Positions 1 through 5,464 of a stretch of DNA of 18,781 nucleotides are shown here, piece after piece (position 1 is the first letter of the stretch; every line of letters starts with the position of its first letter). The stretch is from Devosia sp. (GTDB lineage: Bacteria; Pseudomonadota; Alphaproteobacteria; Rhizobiales; Devosiaceae). The position numbers and the translations under genes were made by a program. The stretch covers positions 1-18,781 of the forward strand of contig JAQGKH010000148.1 in NCBI GenBank assembly GCA_028290225.1, written 5' to 3'. A model generated the notes under the pieces. The model was given only the letters and a program-made list of their open reading frames with translations, was not told the DNA's origin and searched no databases.

Positions 1-438
1 CCGGGCGGCGACCGCACCACCGAGGTCAAGGTGGCGCAGGAATTGCTGCAGACCATGGGGTTCCGCCAGTTCCTGCCCGTGGTGGCGGCGTGTCCGGGCT
101 GCGGGCGCACCACCTCGACCACGTTCCAGAGCCTTGCCAAGGACATCCAGGATCACCTTTCCGCCTCCATGCCCGAGTGGAAGGAGCGCTATCCCGGGGT
201 TGAAACCCTGTCGGTCGCGGTGATGGGCTGCATCGTCAATGGACCCGGCGAAAGCAAGCACGCCAATATCGGCATTTCCTTGCCCGGGACCGGCGAAACC
301 CCGGCCGCCCCGGTGTTCGTGGATGGCCAGAAAGTCGCCACGCTGCGCGGCGCCGATGTGGCCGACCAGTTCAAGGTGATGGTGGCAGATTATATCGAGC
401 GCAAGTTCGGTGCGGGGCAGCAAACGGCGGCCGAGTAG
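1..438 (+). CDS. ispG: 4-hydroxy-3-methylbut-2-enyl diphosphate synthase, C-terminal part (5' end outside window)
   Basis: IspG (GcpE) is a cytosolic [4Fe-4S] enzyme that reductively opens MEcPP to HMBPP, the penultimate step of the MEP isoprenoid pathway. The frame is open from base 1 (PGGDRTTEVK...), so the gene is truncated by the window edge. About 145 C-terminal residues are visible, out of the roughly 400 usual for the family. The cluster-binding motifs are intact: CPGCGR (two Cys) near base 90, and MGCIVNGPGE near bases 223-252, carrying the third Cys and the conserved Glu. The stop is TAG at 436-438. The GTG at 31 is an internal codon, not the start. The gene converges with the ybaK-like gene, whose stop lies 11 nt away, and I see no terminator hairpin in that gap. 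The family assignment is secure. Confidence 0.95.
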   Translation, partial: PGGDRTTEVKVAQELLQTMGFRQFLPVVAACPGCGRTTSTTFQSLAKDIQDHLSASMPEWKERYPGVETLSVAVMGCIVNGPGESKHANIGISLPGTGETPAAPVFVDGQKVATLRGADVADQFKVMVADYIERKFGAGQQTAAE

Positions 439-449
439 CCTGACTCCGG

Positions 450-917
450 CTAAGAGGGCACCAGGCACGCATCCACCCAGTGCCCGCCGCAGAGTTCGGC
501 AAGACGGTCGACGCTCAGGCGCACCGAGGAATGGGTGTCCCCGCCGGCGGGAATGACCTCGTCATAGATGCGCAGCGACTGGTCGAGATAGATCGGCAGC
601 GGCTGGGGCAGGCCAAAAGGGCAGACGCCGCCGACCTGATGGCTGGTCAACTGCTCGACTTCCTCGGCGCCCAGCATTCGCGGGCGGCCACCCAGCGCGG
701 TTTTGGCCTTGGTGTTGTCGAGCCGCGCATCGCCGCGGGTAACCAGCAGCAGCACCTCGCCCTTGACGCGGATGCAGAGCGTCTTGGCGATCTGGCCGGG
801 GGCACAGCCATGGACCTGCGCCGCCAGCTCCACGGTGGAGGTCGACGCTTCGGTTTGGATGATGGGCAGATCGGGGGCGCGCAGCGCCAGGTCGGCGCGG
901 ACGGATGGCAGCGTCAT
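450..917 (-). CDS. YbaK/EbsC (ProX-like) aminoacyl-tRNA deacylase family protein
   Basis: This 155-aa protein fits the YbaK/INS family of free-standing editing domains, which hydrolyse misacylated tRNAs such as Cys-tRNAPro or Ala-tRNAPro. Visible marks are the AKTL segment at residues 44-47, where Lys45 corresponds to the conserved catalytic Lys. GGVCPFG at 96-102 matches the family glycine/proline loop. The end (LSVDRLAELCGG) is also typical. The exact tRNA substrate cannot be read from sequence. The ATG start at 917 is preceded by TGAGGA, in which the MOSC gene's TGA stop forms part of the Shine-Dalgarno. The gap is 9 nt, so the two genes are probably translationally coupled. This is the last gene of the FPP synthase–MOSC–YbaK cluster. 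Confidence 0.88.
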   Translation of the reverse strand: MTLPSVRADLALRAPDLPIIQTEASTSTVELAAQVHGCAPGQIAKTLCIRVKGEVLLLVTRGDARLDNTKAKTALGGRPRMLGAEEVEQLTSHQVGGVCPFGLPQPLPIYLDQSLRIYDEVIPAGGDTHSSVRLSVDRLAELCGGHWVDACLVPS

Positions 918-926
918 GGAAATTCC

Positions 927-1562
927 TCAGAACAGGCGGGCGAGCCGCGCTTCAAAATCGGAGCGCAGCTTGTGGTGCAGGGGCGCTTGGAGCGCCCGGC
1001 GCAGGATTGCAGGATCGGGATCGCGCACCCCGTCCAGCGCCATCAGTCCGGACACCGTGGTGCGTGGCCCAGCAAAGGGCGTGTAGTCCACGGGCGTTCC
1101 AGCTTGGAGCGCGCCCGCCGCCAGCACGCGGCAATAAGCACCGGGGCGGTTGGCGCGGTGAAAGCGTTTTGCCCAGCCCCGATCGCCCATGCGGGCGCTG
1201 AAGGTAAAGCAGGGCGTGCGGTGGGAGGTGACTTCCAGCGCCACAACGCCGATGCCAAAGCGATCACCCACTGCCACGGTTCGCCCTTCGATCCCGTCGA
1301 GCACGAGGTTCTCGCCAAAGGTGCCGGGATCGGGCGGGGCGCCCAGTTCGCCAGCCCACCAGGCGTAGTCATCGGCAAAATAAAGATAGGCGGCCTGGTC
1401 GGCGCCGCCATGATGCCGGCGATCCAGCACCGCGTCGCCGGCAAGACCCTGCGGGGTAATGGCGACCGGGCCGCTTACCGGGGCCTTGAAGATGCCGGTC
1501 TTGGCCTTCTTGCCCGGAATGGGCTGCGGCTGCCCCAGGCACACGGCAAGCAGGCGGGGCAC
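927..1562 (-). CDS. MOSC domain-containing protein (YiiM-like)
   Basis: This 211-aa protein resembles YiiM: a MOSC beta-barrel followed by a short C-terminal helical '3-alpha' region. MOSC domains bind sulfur/molybdenum-cofactor-like groups, and YiiM relatives act in reduction of N-hydroxylated compounds. Signatures are GD at 43-44, RHHGGADQAAYLYF at 49-62, FGENLVLDG at 82-90, and the conserved cysteine Cys118 in RTPCF. I chose GTG at 1562 because the family N-terminus (PRLLAVCLG...) begins there and it sits 4 nt after the FPP synthase stop. The open frame continues upstream to 1733, but that extension is low-complexity Arg/Trp shadow sequence lying within the FPP synthase gene. The physiological substrate is unknown. 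Confidence 0.87.
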   Translation of the reverse strand: MPRLLAVCLGQPQPIPGKKAKTGIFKAPVSGPVAITPQGLAGDAVLDRRHHGGADQAAYLYFADDYAWWAGELGAPPDPGTFGENLVLDGIEGRTVAVGDRFGIGVVALEVTSHRTPCFTFSARMGDRGWAKRFHRANRPGAYCRVLAAGALQAGTPVDYTPFAGPRTTVSGLMALDGVRDPDPAILRRALQAPLHHKLRSDFEARLARLF

Positions 1563-1566
1563 GGCC

Positions 1567-2469
1567 CTAATGCTCCCGGCTGGCAAAATAGCGGGCCGTA
1601 GCGCGCAAGCCATCCGCCTTGGGGCCGAAGGTGCGCAGCGACAGCAGCGCTTCGTTGACGGTACGCTCCAGGGCCTTGCGGGCGCCGTCCAGCCCCAGCG
1701 TCGCCACCAGGGTCTGCTTGCCCGCCTGCGCATCCTTGCCGGTGGCCTTGCCCATGGCTTCGGCCGAGGCCGTCACGTCCAGAATATCGTCGGCCAGCTG
1801 AAAGGCGCGCCCGGCGGCTTCGGCATAGGCGGTGAGCGCCGACAGGGCCCGCCCATCGGCATTGCCGAGCCTGGCCCCGATGCGCACGCTGGCCCGGATC
1901 AGCGCCCCGGTTTTCATGGCCTGCATGGTGGCGATCTCGCCCCCGGAGAAATCAGCGCCTTCGCCCGCGATGTCGCGCATTTGCCCGCCCACCATGCCGC
2001 CCGCACCACTGCCCGCCACCAGCTCGCCCACCAGGGCAATGCGGATCGCCGGGTCGGGGTGGCAGTCGGGGCTCGCGAGCAAGCCGAAGGCATGGGTCAG
2101 CAGCGCATCGCCGGCCAGGATCGCGGTAGCGTCGTCATAGGCCTTGTGCACGGTCGGGCGGCCGCGGCGCAGATCGTCATCGTCCATGGCGGGCAGGTCG
2201 TCATGGACGAGCGAATAGCAATGCACCAGTTCCACGGCGAGCCCCGCCATCAGGGAGTGGGCAGGTGGCACATTGAACACCGCCGAAGCCTGGCGCACCA
2301 GCAGCGGCCGCAGCCGCTTGCCGCCGGCAAGGCTGCCATGGCGCATGGCGGCGATCAGGCGCTCGGGCGCGGGTCCGGGACCAGAAAGGCGGGTGGCGCC
2401 GAGCGCCCGGTCCAGCGCCGTTTCCACGGCCAGGGCACAATCGGCAATGTCGGCGGCGAAATCGTACAT
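1567..2469 (-). CDS. ispA: Bacterial-type farnesyl diphosphate synthase (polyprenyl synthetase family)
   Basis: This protein condenses IPP with DMAPP and GPP to make FPP, the precursor of ubiquinone tails, undecaprenyl phosphate and hopanoids. It has 300 aa from ATG 2469, the usual family size. Motifs in order: GGKRLRP at 49-55, the first Asp-rich motif DDLPAMD at 90-96, GGQMRD at 161-166, KTG at 186-188, and the second Asp-rich motif DDILD at 227-231. The two-residue insertion in the first motif and a Tyr five residues before it match bacterial type II FPP synthases such as E. coli IspA. A GGPP product is possible but less likely. A TTG 36 nt upstream is in frame but has no better ribosome site. 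It lies downstream of the rplS terminator and heads its own short cluster. Confidence 0.93.
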   Translation of the reverse strand: MYDFAADIADCALAVETALDRALGATRLSGPGPAPERLIAAMRHGSLAGGKRLRPLLVRQASAVFNVPPAHSLMAGLAVELVHCYSLVHDDLPAMDDDDLRRGRPTVHKAYDDATAILAGDALLTHAFGLLASPDCHPDPAIRIALVGELVAGSGAGGMVGGQMRDIAGEGADFSGGEIATMQAMKTGALIRASVRIGARLGNADGRALSALTAYAEAAGRAFQLADDILDVTASAEAMGKATGKDAQAGKQTLVATLGLDGARKALERTVNEALLSLRTFGPKADGLRATARYFASREH

Positions 2470-2525
2470 GGGCTTGTTGCTAGCGGTTCGCTGCGGCAGC
2501 GGCAAGTCGCCCCGAAGAGTGCCCG

Positions 2526-2562
2526 CGCAAAAACAAAGGCCCGGCTGGTGGCCGGGCCTTTG
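2526..2562 (-). terminator. Rho-independent terminator of rplS
   Basis: A perfect 12-bp inverted repeat (CAAAGGCCCGGC at 2534-2545 and its reverse complement at 2551-2562) has a 5-nt loop. On the minus strand it is followed by TTTTTGCGC. It lies 23 nt beyond the rplS stop and separates the translation block from the FPP synthase cluster. Confidence 0.92.
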
Positions 2563-2585
2563 CAGACAGATTGGTCAGCGAAAGC

Positions 2586-3134
2586 TTATTCGCTCTTGGG
2601 CTCTGCGGCAGCGGCAGCTTCCTGCTCGGCGGCGGCAGCAGCGGCTGCAGCTTCGGCGTCCTTGGCAGCCTGCTCAGCGGCAAAAGCCTCGGCAGCAGCG
2701 ACCTTTTCGGCTTCGCGGGCATCACGCGCAGCCTGGGCTGCCGTACGCTCTTCGGCCTCGATCTTCTTGGTGCGGGCATTGGTGGATTCGAAAATACGAG
2801 CCGACTTGCCGCGACGATCGCGCAGGTAATACAGCTTGGCGCGACGCACCTTGCCGCGCTTGAGCACTTCAACCGAAGCGATATTGGGCGAATACAGGGG
2901 GAACACGCGCTCCACGCCTTCGCCATAGGAAATCTTGCGCACGGTGAAGCTGGCGGTCACGCCGCCGCCATTGAGCGCGATCACCACGCCTTCATAGGCC
3001 TGCAGGCGCTCTTTTTCGCCTTCGCGGATCTTGACCCACACCTTGACGGTATCGCCGTGGGTAAATTCGGGAAGGGTGCGCTTGGCGGCAAGTTCTTCGA
3101 CATGCTCAGCATTGAGCTGCTGGATGATATTCAT
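2586..3134 (-). CDS. rplS: Large-subunit ribosomal protein L19 with Ala/Glu-rich C-terminal tail
   Basis: L19 sits at the 30S-50S interface. The core is typical: MNIIQQLNAEHVEE at the N-terminus, FTHGDTVKVWVKIREG around 24-39, QAYEGVVIALNG at 45-56, FTVRKISYGEGVERVFPLYSP at 63-83, and KRGKVRRAKLYYLRDRRGKSARI around 92-114. The core ends near residue 118, and the remaining ~64 residues are an Ala/Glu/Lys-rich, probably helical tail. The total is 182 aa against about 115 in E. coli; longer L19 proteins are common in alphaproteobacteria. The start is ATG 3134, with AGGA about 9 nt upstream. The frame runs back to 3296, but that part is untranslated leader. It has its own promoter in front and a strong terminator behind. 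Confidence 0.96.
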   Translation of the reverse strand: MNIIQQLNAEHVEELAAKRTLPEFTHGDTVKVWVKIREGEKERLQAYEGVVIALNGGGVTASFTVRKISYGEGVERVFPLYSPNIASVEVLKRGKVRRAKLYYLRDRRGKSARIFESTNARTKKIEAEERTAAQAARDAREAEKVAAAEAFAAEQAAKDAEAAAAAAAAEQEAAAAAEPKSE

Positions 3135-3274
3135 GATCCGTCCTGATCTTTTCAATGGGGCGGTTTGTTCGAGCCTTGCGGCCCGACGCCCGGTCTTGGT
3201 TGCAACGGAGAGTTTTGGTCTTCTTGTTTTCGTCGGCGGCGGGTCCGATAGCCCACCGTCCAGTCGTGGCGGCG

Positions 3275-3303
3275 CTATAGGGGATTTCTGGCGCAAAGTC
3301 CAG
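3275..3303 (-). promoter_or_regulatory. Probable sigma-70-type promoter for rplS
   Basis: On the minus strand CTGGAC (3303-3298), a 17-nt spacer and CTATAG (3280-3275) closely match the alphaproteobacterial CTTGAC-N17-CTATAT consensus. It lies between the trmD stop and the rplS start and would give a leader of about 130 nt. A TTGACA at 3322-3317, overlapping the trmD stop, is a weaker alternative -35. This is a pattern match only; no transcript data were used. Confidence 0.5.
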
Positions 3304-3318
3304 CCACCCGGCGCGGTG

Positions 3319-3999
3319 TCAAGCCAGCAAATCGGGCCGCCGCAGGCGCGTTAGCGCGAGGCTTTGCTCGTGTCGCCATTGCTGGATCCGCTTGTGGTCG
3401 CCCGAAACCAGCACCGGGGGGATTTCGGCACCTTCCCAGCCCTGCGGGCGGGTGTATTGGGGATATTCCAGCAGCCCGTTCTCGAAACTTTCCTCGGCAT
3501 GGCTGTCAGCACCGCCGAGCACGCCCGGAATGAGCCGCACCACCGCTTCCAGCAACACCATGGCTGCCACTTCCCCACCGGCCAGCACATAATCGCCGAT
3601 GGAGATTTCCTCGAGCGCGCGGCCATCGATCACCCGCTGATCCACCCCTTCAAAGCGCCCGCAGATGATCACGGCCCCTGGCCCCAGCGCCAGGGCGCGC
3701 GCCCGGCCCTGCGTCAGGGGCGCGCCGCGTGGGCTCATCAGGATGCGCGGCCGCGGATCGCTGGCCGGGGAAACGGCGTCGATGGCGCGGGCCAGGATAT
3801 CGGGCTTGAGCACCATGCCGGCGCCGCCACCGGCGGGAGTATCATCGACCGTGCGATGCCGGTCGGTGGCAAAGTCGCGCAATTGCGTCGTGCCAAGCGA
3901 CCAAAGGCCGTCGGCCAGGCCTCGCCCCAGCACGGAAGCGCCGAGGGGCCCGGGAAACAGGTCGGGGAACAGGGTGATGATCTCAGCAGAAAAGCTCAA
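3319..3999 (-). CDS. trmD: tRNA (guanine-N1)-methyltransferase
   Basis: TrmD uses SAM to methylate G37 next to the anticodon of tRNAs reading CNN codons, which prevents +1 frameshifts. It belongs to the SPOUT family and works as a dimer. At 226 aa it is shorter than the E. coli enzyme (255 aa), lacking the far C-terminus. Visible motifs: DRHRTVDDTPAGGGAGM at 46-62, ICGRFEGVD at 112-120, the trefoil-knot SAM site IGDYVLAGGE at 134-143, IPGVLGG at 157-163, and PQYTRP at 180-185. The segment aligned with E. coli TEDSF reads AEESF here, so the proposed catalytic Asp169 position appears to be Glu. The start must be TTG at 3999, because the next in-frame Met is residue 62. The TTG overlaps the rimM stop (TTGA), and AGGAAGAG within rimM's acidic tail serves as ribosome site. 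Confidence 0.95.
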   Translation of the reverse strand: MSFSAEIITLFPDLFPGPLGASVLGRGLADGLWSLGTTQLRDFATDRHRTVDDTPAGGGAGMVLKPDILARAIDAVSPASDPRPRILMSPRGAPLTQGRARALALGPGAVIICGRFEGVDQRVIDGRALEEISIGDYVLAGGEVAAMVLLEAVVRLIPGVLGGADSHAEESFENGLLEYPQYTRPQGWEGAEIPPVLVSGDHKRIQQWRHEQSLALTRLRRPDLLA

Positions 4000-4532
4000 T
4001 CGGGCTCTTCCTCGCCTTCGGGCGCATCGAGGGGAACCACGATGGTCAGGTAACCCTCGCCCAGGCGCACATCGGGCACCACGGCCTTGGTGAAGGGATA
4101 AAGGAAGGTATCGCCCGAGACAGGGTCGCGGATTTCGATCAGGTCGCCGGCGCCGAAATTGGGCAGGGCTACGACCGTGCCAAGCACGGTGCCGCTTTCC
4201 AGCCGCGCTTCGAGCCCGAGCAGGTCGGCGTGATAAAAATCGTCCTCATCCTCGTGCTCGGGCAGGCGGGCGCGGTCGATGAACAGCGACACGCCATTGA
4301 GCGCCTCGGCGGCGTTGCGGTCGGATATCCCCTTGAGGCGCGCCACGACCACATTGTTCTGCGCCCGCGCGGTTTCAATGGTCACCGTCAGCCCCGGCAG
4401 GTCGGTTTCCAGCGCGCCGTAACCGGCAATGGCCTCGGGCGTGGCTGTGTAGGTGGCGATGCGCACTTCGCCCTTGATCCCGTGCGCAGCGCCGATCTTG
4501 CCCAGCAGAATCTGTTTGTCCGGTGACGTCAT
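3996..4532 (-). CDS. rimM: Ribosome maturation factor RimM
   Basis: RimM binds S19 and assists maturation of the 30S head. At 178 aa it has the normal two-domain layout. The N-terminal RimM barrel starts with LLGKIGAAHGIKGEVRI (9-25) and contains VARLKGISDRNAAEALNG (63-80). The C-terminal PRC-barrel has FYHADLLGLEA (99-109), GTVVALPNFGAGDLIEI (118-134), PFTKAVVPDV (146-155) and the final VPLDAPEGEEEPD. ATG 4532 is preceded by GAGGA at good spacing. The TGA stop overlaps the TTG start of trmD. In most bacteria rpsP lies directly upstream; here the upstream neighbour is an unrelated divergent gene. Confidence 0.95.
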   Translation of the reverse strand: MTSPDKQILLGKIGAAHGIKGEVRIATYTATPEAIAGYGALETDLPGLTVTIETARAQNNVVVARLKGISDRNAAEALNGVSLFIDRARLPEHEDEDDFYHADLLGLEARLESGTVLGTVVALPNFGAGDLIEIRDPVSGDTFLYPFTKAVVPDVRLGEGYLTIVVPLDAPEGEEEPD

Positions 4533-4566
4533 GGGTGTCCTCGCGCTGATGGTTTGTCCTTAGCAG

Positions 4567-4609
4567 GCGCTAAAGCGCTTGGGAATTGGCTCCGGTTCCG
4601 GTGGGAACC
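4567..4609. promoter_or_regulatory. Divergent intergenic region with two short inverted repeats
   Basis: The 125 bp between rimM and the divergent gene at 4658 hold two small palindromes. One is GCGCT-AA-AGCGC at 4567-4578. The other is GGTTCC-GGTG-GGAACC at 4594-4609. Both are perfect but short. They could be operator or leader structures for either gene, or chance in GC-rich DNA. No clear -35/-10 pair stands out on either strand. Confidence 0.25.
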
Positions 4610-4657
4610 AAGGCGCCGCCGCGCAATTGTTCGCACACAGTTGAAAGGAACCGAGCC

Positions 4658-5050
4658 ATGGCAAGAATTTTGAGCGGTCGCGAAGAGATCCGGCAGTGGA
4701 CGCAGGCGCGCGCCGGCAATCCCATCATGCTGGAAACGCCCGATGTGCGCGAAAGCCGCTTTTTGCTGCAGCTAACCTTTGGCCAGCATGCGCTCAATGC
4801 CGAGCGCAATGAAGGGCCGGATGTCAATGTCTATGGCGGCTGGGAGCTGGTGGATTGGGAAGACTGGTTCGCCCAGCTCGACAAGCAGGGACTGGCCTTG
4901 CGCGTCAATGACGACGAGCCGGGCACGCTTTCCAATGACTACGAATTCGTGCCGCGCGAGGGCAGCGAGGACGAACAAACCACCGATGCCGCCCGCAAGC
5001 CCGCCATCATCACGGTGCAATCGCCCAATCCCGACGACCGGGCATCCTGA
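4658..5050 (+). CDS. Conserved-looking acidic protein of unknown function
   Basis: I do not recognise this 130-aa protein. ATG 4658 has a good ribosome site (AAAGGAA about 10 nt upstream), and codon use resembles its neighbours. The first ~95 residues look folded and aromatic-rich, with GREEIRQWTQARAGNP at 7-22, FLLQLTFGQHALNAE at 35-49 and a Trp cluster WELVDWEDWF at 62-71. The tail from ~100 is acidic and polar, probably disordered. There is no signal peptide, membrane segment or metal-binding motif. The frame is open upstream to 4586, but that part looks untranslated. It runs tail to tail with the metallopeptidase gene, with 3 nt between stops. It is most likely cytosolic and real, with no function assignable. 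Confidence 0.75.
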   Translation: MARILSGREEIRQWTQARAGNPIMLETPDVRESRFLLQLTFGQHALNAERNEGPDVNVYGGWELVDWEDWFAQLDKQGLALRVNDDEPGTLSNDYEFVPREGSEDEQTTDAARKPAIITVQSPNPDDRAS

Positions 5051-5053
5051 GGC

Positions 5054-5464
5054 TCAGTCCGACGCGTTGTCGATGGCATCGAGGTCATCGTCGGAAAAGC
5101 CGAAATGGTGGCCGATCTCGTGCACCAGCACATGGGTGACGATGTCGCCCAGCGTGTCGGTGTCGTTTTCGGCCCAGTAATCGAGAATGGCGCGGCGGTA
5201 GAGAATAACCGTGTTGGGCAATTGCCCGGTCTGGGGCAGGGCGCCGTCCTCGGTGAGCCCGACGCCCTGGAACAGGCCCATCAGCTCGAACGGGCTTTCC
5301 ATGCCGAAGCCCTCGAGCACGTCGTCCTCAGCCCATTCGGCGACCGAGCAGGTGACATCGGCCGCGAGGGTCTTGAACGGCTCGGGGAGGCCCGCAAGCG
5401 CTTCGCGGGCCAGGGCTTCGAAGTCATCGAGGGAAGGCGCGTAGCGCTCTCCCCAGGGGTTCAC
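5054..5464 (-). CDS. Small zincin-like metallopeptidase family protein
   Basis: This 136-aa protein carries a clear gluzincin-type zinc motif, HEIGHH at 115-120, followed by FGFSDDDLDAID. It matches the small 'metallopeptidase family protein' group (zincin_1 type) found in actinobacteria and alphaproteobacteria. The upstream segment QLPNTVILYRRAIL (81-94) is also typical. Its substrate is unknown, and proteolytic activity is not established for most members. The start is GTG 5464, overlapping the leuC TGA stop by 4 nt (GTGA), which implies translational coupling to leuC. The open frame extends to 5644 only as a shadow of leuC. No signal peptide is seen, so it is cytosolic. Confidence 0.85.
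   Translation of the reverse strand: MNPWGERYAPSLDDFEALAREALAGLPEPFKTLAADVTCSVAEWAEDDVLEGFGMESPFELMGLFQGVGLTEDGALPQTGQLPNTVILYRRAILDYWAENDTDTLGDIVTHVLVHEIGHHFGFSDDDLDAIDNASD

Noticed and set aside
439..449. Possible bidirectional terminator between ispG and the ybaK-like gene
   Set aside because: The 11-nt gap and its flanks show no stable hairpin followed by a T-run.
480..1601. A 373-codon plus-strand open frame over the YbaK and MOSC genes
   Set aside because: It overlaps two recognised minus-strand genes, and its composition is typical of a GC-rich antisense shadow.
1562..1733. N-terminal extension of the MOSC protein
   Set aside because: The extra residues are Arg/Trp/Pro-rich shadow of FPP synthase; the family N-terminus begins at the GTG at 1562.
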